Shown here piece by piece: positions 8,600 to 15,953 of a stretch of 37,122 bases of DNA (within the stretch, counting starts at the first letter, position 1; each line of letters starts with the position of its first letter). The translations under genes were made by a program, and so were the position numbers. The notes below the pieces were generated by a model. It was not told the origin of the DNA and ran no database searches. It saw nothing but the letters and a program-made list of their open reading frames with translations. The DNA is from Paraburkholderia sp. SG-MS1 (GTDB taxonomy: Bacteria > Pseudomonadota > Gammaproteobacteria > Burkholderiales > Burkholderiaceae), in contig NZ_NPIH01000277.1 of the NCBI RefSeq assembly GCF_012275575.1, positions 1 to 37,122 of the forward strand. Reading direction: 5' to 3'.

Positions 8600-8619
8600 T
8601 CGACCGGTCAATCGGTCGA
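8600..8619. promoter_or_regulatory. Perfect inverted repeat upstream of the carbonic anhydrase gene
   Basis: TCGACCG and CGGTCGA flank 6 bp, ending 19 bp before the can ATG, in a 92-bp gap after aceK. It also holds a short direct repeat (CGGTCAATCGGTC). It could be an operator of a TetR-like dimer or a leader hairpin. Nothing identifies the binding protein. Confidence 0.35.
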
Positions 8620-8638
8620 GAAACCACCAAGACGCATC

Positions 8639-9415
8639 ATGAACACAAACGCTTCAAGCTCCTCCCATCCGCTCTCGCATCTGTTCGACAACAACGACGC
8701 GTGGGTCGCCCGCAAGCTGTCCGAAGACCCGGAATTCTTCTCGCGCCTCGCGCATCAGCAGGCGCCGGAGTATTTGTGGATCGGCTGCTCGGACTCGCGC
8801 GTGCCGGCGAACCAGATCATCGGCTTGCCGCCGGGCGAAGTGTTCGTGCACAGAAACATCGCCAACGTGGTCGTGCATACCGATCTGAACTGCCTGTCGG
8901 TGATCCAGTTCGCCGTCGATCTGCTGAAGGTCAAGCACATCATGGTGGTCGGCCACTACGGCTGCTCCGGTGTCGCCGCGGCGCTGCACGGCCGCCGCGT
9001 GGGTCTCGCCGACAACTGGCTCGCGCACGTGCAGGACGTGCGCGCGAAGCACGCCGCGCTGATCGAAGAATGGCCGCTAGGCGAAGCGCGGCATCGGCGG
9101 CTCGTAGAACTGAATACGATCGAACAGGTGGTGAACGTGTGCCGCACCACCATCGTCAACGATGCGTGGGCGCGCGGCCAGGAACTGACCGTGCACGGCT
9201 GGGCGTATGGCGTGCATGACGGCAAGATCCGTAACCTCGGCATGACGATCAGCGACGCGGCCGCACTTGAAGCAACCTATAAGGAGTGTGTGGCCGCCGT
9301 GTCGGCGAGCGGCCCGCGCAACGCGGACAACGACATGGTCGCCGCGGACGCGGCGCAGCTCGGCGACCTGCCGGCCATCGTCGAAGGTGTGATCAAGGAG
9401 CTAAGACATGAGTGA
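8639..9415 (+). CDS. can: Beta-class carbonic anhydrase
   Basis: A 258-residue enzyme interconverting CO2 and bicarbonate in the cytoplasm. Zinc ligands and catalytic dyad are all present: C50-S-D52-S-R54 and H106-Y-G-C109 (GHYGCSG). ATG 8639 (MNTNASSSS) is used because the upstream ORF extension runs through the end of aceK. The gene follows aceK on the same strand and overlaps the thiolase start by 8 bp, so CO2 hydration is tied to an acyl-CoA module. Bicarbonate is the co-substrate of biotin-dependent acyl-CoA carboxylases, a plausible reason for this company. Confidence 0.93.
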   Translation: MNTNASSSSHPLSHLFDNNDAWVARKLSEDPEFFSRLAHQQAPEYLWIGCSDSRVPANQIIGLPPGEVFVHRNIANVVVHTDLNCLSVIQFAVDLLKVKHIMVVGHYGCSGVAAALHGRRVGLADNWLAHVQDVRAKHAALIEEWPLGEARHRRLVELNTIEQVVNVCRTTIVNDAWARGQELTVHGWAYGVHDGKIRNLGMTISDAAALEATYKECVAAVSASGPRNADNDMVAADAAQLGDLPAIVEGVIKELRHE

Positions 9416-10628
9416 GACAGACATGAGTGAAAAGCGAACCGAAGCGCAGGCTGATCCGGTTGTCATCGTGAGCGCCGCGCGCACGCCGATGGCGGCATTT
9501 CAGGGCGACTTCGCATCGCTCACCGCGCCGCAACTCGGCTCGGCGGCGATCGAAGCCGCCGTGCGGCGCGCGGGCCTCAAGCCCGACCAGATCGACGAAG
9601 TGGTGATGGGCTGCGTGCTGCCCGCCGGCCTCGGCCAGGCGCCCGCGCGGCAAGCCGCGCTCGGCGCCGGCCTGCCTTTGAGCACCGGCAGCACCACGGT
9701 CAACAAGATGTGCGGCTCCGGCATGCGCGCGGCGATGTTCGCGCACGACATGCTGGCCGCCGGTTCGGTCGACGTGATCGTCGCGGGCGGCATGGAGAGC
9801 ATGACGAACGCGCCGTATCTGCTGCCGAAGGCGCGCGGCGGCATGCGCATGGGTCACGGCCAGGTGATCGATCACATGTTCTACGACGGTCTCGAAGACG
9901 CGTACGAAAAAGGCCGGCTGATGGGCACCTTCGCCGAGGAATGCGCGGCGTCGTTCGACTTCACGCGTGAGGCGCAGGACGCGTTCGCGGTCGAGTCGCT
10001 CAACCGTGCAAAGCGCGCAAACGAAGACGGCTCGTTTGCGTGGGAAATCGCACCGGTCAAAGTGGCGAGCCGCAAGGGCGAGGTCACGATCGATCACGAC
10101 GAGCAGCCGTTCAAGGCTAACCTCGACAAGATTGCGACGCTCAAGCCCGCGTTCAGCAAAACCGGCACGGTGACGGCGGCGAATTCGTCGTCGATTTCAG
10201 ACGGCGCCGCCGCGCTCGTGATGATGCGCGAATCGACGGCGAAGCGTCTCGGCGTCGAACCGATCGCACGCGTGGTCGGCCACTCGACGTTCGCGCAGGA
10301 ACCGGCGAAGTTCACCTCCGCGCCGGTCGGTGCGATTCGCAAGCTGTTCGAGAAGAACAGCTGGCGTGCCGACGAAGTCGATCTCTATGAGGTGAACGAA
10401 GCATTCGCCGTCGTGACGATGGCCGCGATGAAGGAACACCGCTTGCCGCACGATAAGGTCAACGTGAACGGCGGCGCTTGCGCGCTCGGCCATCCGATCG
10501 GCGCATCCGGCGCGCGCATTCTCGTCACGCTGATCGGCGCGCTGAAGCGGCGCGGCCTGAAGCGCGGCGTCGCGACGCTGTGCATCGGCGGCGGCGAGGC
10601 GACGGCGATGGGTGTCGAACTGGTTTGA
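9408..10628 (+). CDS. Thiolase family protein (acetyl-CoA C-acyltransferase)
   Basis: A 406-residue thiolase. The nucleophilic Cys is C102 (NKMCGSGMRA); GGMESMTNAPYLL, the active-site NVNGGACALGHPIGASGARI and the terminal CIGGGEATAMGVE with the second catalytic Cys are all intact. It either condenses two acetyl-CoA or cleaves acetoacetyl-/3-ketoacyl-CoA; sequence does not settle direction. The start at 9408 lies inside the last codons of can and follows AAGGAG (9395-9400) at 7 bp; a second in-frame ATG at 9423 is possible. The overlap argues for translational coupling with can. Confidence 0.93.
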   Translation: MSETDMSEKRTEAQADPVVIVSAARTPMAAFQGDFASLTAPQLGSAAIEAAVRRAGLKPDQIDEVVMGCVLPAGLGQAPARQAALGAGLPLSTGSTTVNKMCGSGMRAAMFAHDMLAAGSVDVIVAGGMESMTNAPYLLPKARGGMRMGHGQVIDHMFYDGLEDAYEKGRLMGTFAEECAASFDFTREAQDAFAVESLNRAKRANEDGSFAWEIAPVKVASRKGEVTIDHDEQPFKANLDKIATLKPAFSKTGTVTAANSSSISDGAAALVMMRESTAKRLGVEPIARVVGHSTFAQEPAKFTSAPVGAIRKLFEKNSWRADEVDLYEVNEAFAVVTMAAMKEHRLPHDKVNVNGGACALGHPIGASGARILVTLIGALKRRGLKRGVATLCIGGGEATAMGVELV

Positions 10629-10687
10629 CGCGTGGATCGTGGCAATCGCCGCCTCTCGAAGCGGCGTCCTGAAAGCTGAGGTGTTCG

Positions 10688-11365
10688 ATGAAGACAGTGC
10701 TGATCGTCGGTGCGTCGCGTGGCATCGGCCAGGAATTCGTCCGGCAGTACCGGCATAGCGGCTGGCGCGTGCTCGCTACCGCGCGCGACGGCGCCGCGCT
10801 CGATGCGCTGAACGAACTGGGCGCGCAAACGTTCGCGGTGGACGTGACCGCACCCGAGGAGATCGCCGCGCTCGGCTGGAAGCTCGACGGCGAACGGCTC
10901 GATGCTGCAATTCTGGTGTCGGGCGTGTACGGCCCGCGCACCGAACGCATCGAGACGATCACCGCCGAAGACTTCGATCACGTGATGCACACCAACGTGC
11001 GCGGTCCGATGCAATTGATGCCGATCCTGCTGCCGCTCGTCGAAGAAGCGGGCGGTGTGTTCGCGGTCCTCTCCAGCAAGATGGGCAGCATCGCGGAGCC
11101 GAGCGGCACGAGCGGCTGGTTGTATGGCACGAGCAAGGCGGCGCTGAACGATGCGCTGAAGCTCGCGTCGCTGGAGGCAAAGCGCGCGACCTGCGTGTCG
11201 TTGCATCCCGGCTGGGTGCGCACCGACATGGGCGGCGCGCAAGCCGCCATAGACCCGGCGCGCAGCGTCGCCGGCATGCGTGAGGTGCTCGCGCAGGCTG
11301 CGGGCGCCCGCGATGCGTTCAACGGCCGCTTCTATCAATACGACGGCACGCAACTCGACTGGTGA
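10688..11365 (+). CDS. SDR-family oxidoreductase in the acyl-CoA block
   Basis: A 225-residue SDR. It has GASRGIG at residues 8-14, a DVT motif (FAVDVTAPEE), and an active-site YGTSK preceded by VLSSKMGS. The usual NAG motif is replaced by LVSGVYG, as in the CsgA/sniffer-like subgroup. Substrate unknown. GAGG at 10678-10681 precedes the ATG. It lies between a thiolase and an acyl-CoA dehydrogenase and shares only 12 bp with the latter, so a role in hydroxyacyl or ketoacyl metabolism is possible but unproven. Confidence 0.85.
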   Translation: MKTVLIVGASRGIGQEFVRQYRHSGWRVLATARDGAALDALNELGAQTFAVDVTAPEEIAALGWKLDGERLDAAILVSGVYGPRTERIETITAEDFDHVMHTNVRGPMQLMPILLPLVEEAGGVFAVLSSKMGSIAEPSGTSGWLYGTSKAALNDALKLASLEAKRATCVSLHPGWVRTDMGGAQAAIDPARSVAGMREVLAQAAGARDAFNGRFYQYDGTQLDW

Positions 11366-11377
11366 GGAGACCGCGCC

Positions 11378-12508
11378 ATGGTGCTTGATCAGGATCACCT
11401 GATGGTCCGCGACGCGCTGCGCACCTTCGTGCGCGACGCGATCGCGCCGCATGCGGCCACGTGGGACCGCGAGCGCACGTTTCCGCGCGACGTGCACCGC
11501 CAGCTCGCCGAACTCGGCGCCTACGGCGTGCTGGTGCCCGAAGCGTATGGCGGCGCCGGCATGGATGCGCTGGCGCTCGCGCTGATCCTCGAAGAGATCG
11601 CGGCGGGCGACGGCGGCACGTCGACAGCCATCTCCGTGAACAACTGCCCGGTGTGCAGCATCCTGCTGAGCTACGGCAACGACGCGCAGAAACGCGACTG
11701 GCTTACGCCGCTGGCGCGCGGCGAGATGCTCGGCGCGTTTTGCCTGACCGAGCCGCAAGCCGGCTCCGACGCGTCCGCGTTGCGCACCACCGCCACCCGC
11801 GACGGCGACGTGTACGTGCTGAACGGCGTCAAACAGTTCATCACGAGCGGCAAGAACGGCGACGTCGCGATCGTGATGGCCGTGACCGACAAGGCGGCAG
11901 GCAAGCGCGGTATCAGCGCGTTCATCGTGCCGACCAGCGCGACGGGCTACATCGTCGCGCGCGTCGAAGAGAAGCTCGGCCAGCATTCGTCGGATACCGC
12001 GCAGATCGTGTTCGAAGACTGCCGCGTGCCCGCCGCGAATCTGATCGGTGCAGAAGGCGAAGGCTACCGGATCGCGCTGTCGGGGCTCGAAGGCGGGCGC
12101 ATTGGTATCGCGGCACAAAGTGTCGGCATGGCACGCGCCGCGTTCGACGCCGCCTTGAGCTATGCCAGGGAACGCGAGAGCTTCGGCGCGCCGCTCTTTT
12201 CGCACCAGGCCGTGCAGTTCCGTCTCGCCGACATGGCGACGCAACTCGAAGCCGCGCGTCAATTGATCTGGCACGCCGCGTCGTTGAAAGATGCCGGTCA
12301 GCCGTGCCTCACGCAAGCCGCGATGGCCAAGCTGTTCGCCTCCGAAGCCGCCGAGCGGATCTGTTCGGCAGCCCTGCAGATTCATGGCGGCTACGGGTAT
12401 CTCAGCGACTTCCCGGTCGAGCGGATATATCGCGACGTGCGCGTGTGCCAGATCTACGAAGGCACCAGCGACATCCAGAAAATATTGATCGCACGCGGTC
12501 TTGACTGA
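11378..12508 (+). CDS. Acyl-CoA dehydrogenase
   Basis: A 376-residue FAD enzyme that oxidises an acyl-CoA to the 2-enoyl-CoA and passes electrons to ETF. Signatures: FCLTEPQAGSDA (FAD/substrate loop), the middle beta domain, ALQIHGGYGYLSDFPVERIYRD and the terminal QIYEGTSDIQ, whose Glu (E361) is in the position of the catalytic base of short-chain/butyryl-type enzymes. GAGGAGA at 11364-11370 is a strong ribosome site overlapping the SDR stop. The chain-length or branched specificity cannot be fixed by eye. Confidence 0.93.
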   Translation: MVLDQDHLMVRDALRTFVRDAIAPHAATWDRERTFPRDVHRQLAELGAYGVLVPEAYGGAGMDALALALILEEIAAGDGGTSTAISVNNCPVCSILLSYGNDAQKRDWLTPLARGEMLGAFCLTEPQAGSDASALRTTATRDGDVYVLNGVKQFITSGKNGDVAIVMAVTDKAAGKRGISAFIVPTSATGYIVARVEEKLGQHSSDTAQIVFEDCRVPAANLIGAEGEGYRIALSGLEGGRIGIAAQSVGMARAAFDAALSYARERESFGAPLFSHQAVQFRLADMATQLEAARQLIWHAASLKDAGQPCLTQAAMAKLFASEAAERICSAALQIHGGYGYLSDFPVERIYRDVRVCQIYEGTSDIQKILIARGLD

Positions 12509-12515
12509 ACGCTTA

Positions 12516-12962
12516 ATGAGTAGACCATTGCCGATGCAAAGACCCTCCGACTGCCCCTGCAGCGGCACCGTGCCCGGACAGCGCAGCGGCGTCAAAGCAC
12601 CCCGCTTCGCGCAATGCTGTGGCCGCTACATCGACGGCGGCGAGGCGGCGCCGCGCGCACTCGAACTGATGCGCTCGCGTTATAGCGCGTATGTTGTCGG
12701 CGCAACGGACTATCTGCGCGCCACCTGGGCGCCGCACACCTGCCCCGCCGATCTCGACGCGGACCCCGCCGCGCCCGACGCGCCGCGTTGGCTCGGACTG
12801 CAGATCAAGGCCTTCGCCGAAACCGACGCGGATCACGCAACCGTTGAATTTGTCGCGCGGTACAAGGTGGGCGGCCGGGCGCACCGGCTGCACGAATTGA
12901 GCCGCTTCGTGCGCGGCGAGGACGGCCGCTGGCGCTACGTCGATGGCGACGTCCGCGAGTAG
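12516..12962 (+). CDS. YchJ-family protein with SEC-C-like zinc motif
   Basis: About 148 residues. It starts with a SEC-C-type cluster (CPCSG ... FAQCCGRYI), then MRSRYSAYVVGATDYLRATW, a hallmark of the YchJ/UPF0225 family, and an NTF2-like domain ending GRWRYVDGD. Function is not established for the family. Three in-frame starts exist: TTG 12501 (inside the dehydrogenase stop), ATG 12516 and ATG 12534; 12516 is taken as the closest ATG after the upstream stop. It is followed by a terminator, so it closes the unit that begins with the regulator or aceK. Confidence 0.85.
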   Translation: MSRPLPMQRPSDCPCSGTVPGQRSGVKAPRFAQCCGRYIDGGEAAPRALELMRSRYSAYVVGATDYLRATWAPHTCPADLDADPAAPDAPRWLGLQIKAFAETDADHATVEFVARYKVGGRAHRLHELSRFVRGEDGRWRYVDGDVRE

Positions 12963-13031
12963 TGCGCGGCACGCGAACCTTTCGCGATCTTTCACGACGC
13001 AGCGGCGCGCATTGCGCCGCGATCAAATAAG

Positions 13032-13054
13032 GCCCTCATTGCAGGGCTTTTTTT
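13032..13054 (+). terminator. Rho-independent terminator after the acyl-CoA block
   Basis: A short GC stem (GCCCT / AGGGC, 6-nt loop) followed by seven T. It sits 70 bp after the ychJ-like gene. The stem is only 5 bp but the T-run is clean. Confidence 0.75.
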
Positions 13055-13580
13055 CGTGTTGGCCCGGCACCACAGCCCGCGTGCCGAGCCGCCTGTCGCT
13101 TGATCCGGCAACGATCCCGTCCTCGTCCAGCCACTACCTGGCCACGCGGCGAACGAGGCCTCTCAGCGACGCCGACATCAGCTCGAAACACGAGCGGCAA
13201 TTTTTTCGGCGCGGGTTCTCCTTGATTGCACAAAACAAAATTGTCGTGCCAGGATGAGGCCGTAGCTTCATGACGTCACGTTGCGAGAGCCGGCCAAACC
13301 CGCTCCGCAAAATGTGCAGGAAGCCCTGCCGCATACCAGACAGTGTGGATGCGGCGGCGGCTCCGGGCAGCAGGTGTGGCGCTCATCATCGGCGCGTGGG
13401 GTCGCGTCGGCCGTTTGGGTTCATCCCGTGCGATCTCGATTGGCATGCGTGCGCTTGGCGCACTGCATACGCGAGTGTGTTTTTGTTTGTCGAAAACGCC
13501 GGCGAAAGGAAAACGTCAGCAATTAAATCGGCAAGCGGACATCACGGTGTTCAGGGCAGGTCTTCGAGGCAGGTGCGTCA
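13055..13580. other. Intergenic stretch without a supported gene
   Basis: The 526 bp before the secreted hydrolase hold only short ORFs with no recognisable family. A more AT-rich patch around 13201-13250 (with TTGATT and AAAATT, plus GCAC/GTGC arms) might hold a promoter, but that would leave a ~330-nt leader. The last 80 bp again turn AT-rich (around 13500-13530), a second candidate promoter region. No repeat or RNA gene is recognised. Confidence 0.4.
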
Positions 13581-14891
13581 ATGGTGTTCAGCAAGGTTCT
13601 GACGATGTGTGCGGTGATCTGTGCAGCGGCCACGTGCGCTGTCGCAGTCGCGCACGCCGATCCGCTCGGCGAGGCGTACGCAGCCCCGCACGCCGACGCG
13701 CAGGCGGGACCGCTGGCACGCGCACACGTGCCGCGCATCGCGCTCGACGACGACGTCTACCTGCCCACCGCGCGTCTGAACGAACAGATCATCCGCGTGC
13801 CGGTGGACGCCGCCGGCACGATCACGCTCGAAACGACGATCTACAAACCGGACGGCGCCGGCCCGTTTCCGATGATCGTGTTCAACCACGGCAAGATTCC
13901 CGGCGATCCGCATACGCAGGAGCGCAGCAACCCGCTGCCGCTCGCGCGCGAGTTCGTGCGTCGCGGCTACGTGGTGGTCGCGCCGAACCGCCAGGGCTTC
14001 GGCCATTCGGACGGCGTGTACGAGCAGGATGGTTGCGATGTCGAACGTAACGGCATTGGCCAGGCCGGCGACGTCGCGGCAACGATCAACTACATGTCGA
14101 AGCAGCCGTATGTGGACGCGGCGCATATCGTCGTGGCGGGCACCTCGCACGGCGGTCTCGCGACCATGGCCTACGGCACCGAGGCGGCACCGGGCGTGCG
14201 GGCGCTGATCAATTTTTCGGGCGGCTTGCGGCAGGACGCCTGTACTGACTGGCAGAGCAACCTGACGCACGCATTCGGCGCGTATGGCGAGAAGACCACG
14301 GTGCCGTCGCTGTGGATGTACGGCGATAACGATTCGGTCTGGAACGCGCCGCTGGTGGCCGGCATGTATGCCGCGTACAGCGCGCACGGCGCGAGCGCGA
14401 AGATGGTGGATTTCGGCAAGTACAAGAACGATGCGCATCGGCTCGTTGGCGACCGCGATGGCGTGCATGTATGGTGGCCGGCTGTCGAGGCGTTCCTAGC
14501 GCGCGTCGGGATGCCCACGGGCGTGCAGTATCGGGTGGCTGATCCGTCGGCGCCGAAGCCGAGCGGCTTCGCCGCCGTCGACGCGGTGGATGCCGTGCCC
14601 TTCGTCGATGAAGGCGGGCGCAATGGCTATCGGAACTTCCTGCATCAGTATCCTAGCCGCGCGTTTGCCGTATCGGATTCGGGCGCGTGGTCGTGGGCTG
14701 AGGGCGGGGATGATCCGATGTCGGTGGCAGTTGCCAACTGCCAGAAGCAGAGTTCGGATCCTTGCCGGTTGTATGCGGTGGATAACTCTGTGGTTTGGGG
14801 GGCTCAGTCTTCGCAGACGGCTGACGGGGCGCAAGGTTCTGCCGGTGGCGGGGATGCCGATGGGCGGCGGGCTATTGCTAGTCGGAATTGA
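13581..14891 (+). CDS. Secreted alpha/beta hydrolase (dienelactone-hydrolase/CocE-like)
   Basis: A 436-residue protein with a signal peptide (MVFSKVLTMCAVICAAATCAVAVAHA). The alpha/beta-hydrolase core has the oxyanion strand FPMIVFNHGK, the nucleophile elbow GTSHGG (S189), an acidic residue in WMYGDNDS and a His near NDAHRL. Two Cys (in QDGCDVER and RQDACTDW) may pair in the periplasm. A C-terminal module of ~60 residues (FAVSDSGAWSW ... CRLYAVDNSVVW) resembles the small domain often seen in secreted hydrolases. The last ~30 residues are low-complexity Gly/Ala/Ser/Gln with GT-rich codons unlike the rest, and the gene stops 7 bp before the repeat. The substrate is unknown. Confidence 0.8.
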   Translation: MVFSKVLTMCAVICAAATCAVAVAHADPLGEAYAAPHADAQAGPLARAHVPRIALDDDVYLPTARLNEQIIRVPVDAAGTITLETTIYKPDGAGPFPMIVFNHGKIPGDPHTQERSNPLPLAREFVRRGYVVVAPNRQGFGHSDGVYEQDGCDVERNGIGQAGDVAATINYMSKQPYVDAAHIVVAGTSHGGLATMAYGTEAAPGVRALINFSGGLRQDACTDWQSNLTHAFGAYGEKTTVPSLWMYGDNDSVWNAPLVAGMYAAYSAHGASAKMVDFGKYKNDAHRLVGDRDGVHVWWPAVEAFLARVGMPTGVQYRVADPSAPKPSGFAAVDAVDAVPFVDEGGRNGYRNFLHQYPSRAFAVSDSGAWSWAEGGDDPMSVAVANCQKQSSDPCRLYAVDNSVVWGAQSSQTADGAQGSAGGGDADGRRAIASRN

Positions 14892-14898
14892 GGTGGAG

Positions 14899-15154
14899 GG
14901 GGTTTTTGCCTGCTCGGCGTTTGGTTCTGTCTGCGCTCTTCGGGTGTTGGCCTTTCCTTGATGTCACGGTGGTCTATTGGCGTTGCCCCTGTGCGGGGCG
15001 GCACCTACTTTCTTTGCATGCCGCAAAGAAAGTAGGCAAAGAAAGCGGCTTCACACCGCTAATTCTTAAGCGGGGTCCCTTGGTTTGGAGGGGGCAGTGG
15101 ACCATCTGGAATCCGTGCCCCCCGCACATTCAACCTCAGTGACAAAGCAGTCAT
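14899..15154 (+). repeat. Left arm of a structured inverted repeat
   Basis: About 255 bp that recur in inverted orientation at 15418-15667. The best-kept part is 14942-15113, where I count about nine differences by eye (~95% identity). It contains nested hairpins: GCCCC-TGTGC-GGGGC (14985-14999), a perfect 14-bp stem at 15004-15036, GCGG ... CCGC (15045-15059), and a GTCCC ... GGGGGC stem with G-U pairs (15075-15095). No transposase and no conserved reading frame is present: the short ORFs here shift frame between the two arms. From memory, sequences of this kind are frequent in Paraburkholderia genomes; copy number could not be checked. Confidence 0.85.
15004..15036 (+). other. 14-bp perfect hairpin in the left repeat arm
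   Basis: Stem 15004-15017 pairs with 15023-15036 around loop ATGCC. The counterpart in the right arm (15534-15565) is also 14 bp and perfect but has T-A where this one has C-G at the second position, a compensated change. A second copy of the descending strand (GCAAAGAAAG at 15036-15045) follows immediately and could compete for the same ascending strand. Confidence 0.8.
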
Positions 15155-15417
15155 TCTTCCGGCGACGCTTCGCGCGCCGACGCGGTCCCTCCTAAAACCG
15201 TGAGCTCATTTTTCCGGCGTGCGTACTTCCTGAAGCCTTGAAAGCCGACCCTTCATGTGGCAGTTGGCTGTCATTCGCTTTTCTCGCTCGCCCCCCAACG
15301 CGCCTTTGTTTACGCCGCCTCGCCGAGGCGAAGTTGATAGCCCCGCCGCATACGGATAAAGCCGTTGGTTTCCCACGCATACCCATCCGCGACGCACACA
15401 GTGCGGAGTGGGAGCGG
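15155..15417. other. Unique centre between the repeat arms
   Basis: About 263 bp not shared between the arms. Near its right edge AAAGCCGT (about 15357-15364) pairs with ACGGCTTT (15421-15428), and CATCCGC pairs with GCGGATG (15414-15420), so the right arm is bordered by one more large stem. A small palindrome GCCTCG-C-CGAGGC lies near 15320. The minus-strand ORF at 15206-15586 crosses from centre into arm; it matches no family and is judged spurious. No gene is supported. Confidence 0.5.
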
Positions 15418-15667
15418 ATGACGGCTTTGTCACTGACGCGGAGTGTGCGCGGGCACCGATTCCAGATGGTCCACTGTCCCCTCCAAGCCAGGGGACCCGC
15501 TTAAGAATTAGCGGTGTGAAGCCGCTTTCTTTGCTTACTTTCTTTGCGGCGGCAAAGAAAGTAAGTGCCGCCCCGCACAGGGGCAACGCTAATAGACCAC
15601 CGTGACATCAAGGAAAGGCCAACACCCAAAAACCCCACCCAAAGCGCCGAGCAGGCAAAAACCCCAA
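15418..15667 (-). repeat. Right arm of the structured inverted repeat
   Basis: Reverse-complement partner of 14899-15154. Read on the minus strand it begins with the same GGGGTTTTTGCCTGCTCGGCG-type edge and ends with the same TGACAAAGC-GTCAT edge. It carries GCCCC-TGTGC-GGGGC, a 14-bp stem (15534-15547 with 15552-15565, loop GGCG) and a 7-bp stem GTCCCCT / AGGGGAC in perfect Watson-Crick form. Beyond its outer edge the plus strand stays rich in C and A, mirroring the G/T-rich outer flank of the left arm. Confidence 0.85.
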
Positions 15668-15953
15668 GATTCCCGCCGATACCCCCAACTACTTTGCCGT
15701 CGCCAACTCCGCCGAACGGCGACCTTCCGCGACGAACACAAACCACCTGCACCGAACAGCGCCAAACCCCGGCCCCGCAAGCAAAAGCGCCCATTGTGCC
15801 GCTAGTGCACAGCACGAAATAAACCGCTAATCTCGACCCCGCACGCTCGCCAAGGCCGCGCGCAGCGCCAAAAAAAGTGGCGCACGCCACAGCTGAAATG
15901 GCCCAGAAAGCCACCTCGCGCAGCGCGCAAGAAAAGCACTTCGGAGTACCGTT
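15668..15953. other. bioA upstream region
   Basis: The 286 bp between the repeat and bioA hold no supported gene. The first ~180 bp are strongly C/A-biased on the plus strand. I see no clear BirA- or BioR-type palindrome and no obvious -35/-10 pair; GGAG at 15943-15946 serves as ribosome site for bioA. How the operon is controlled cannot be read here. Confidence 0.4.

Noticed and set aside
10385..12595. 736-codon open frame on the minus strand
   Set aside because: Antisense to intact thiolase, SDR and acyl-CoA dehydrogenase genes; Arg/His/Ala-rich translation without any family motif, as expected from GC-rich third positions.
15004..15565. CRISPR-like repeat array
   Set aside because: Only two inverted copies plus internal decamer repeats; no regular spacers and no cas genes.
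14899..15667. Insertion sequence with terminal inverted repeats
   Set aside because: The inverted arms are ~250 bp, far longer than IS ends, no transposase frame lies between them, and I could not find a target-site duplication at the outer edges.
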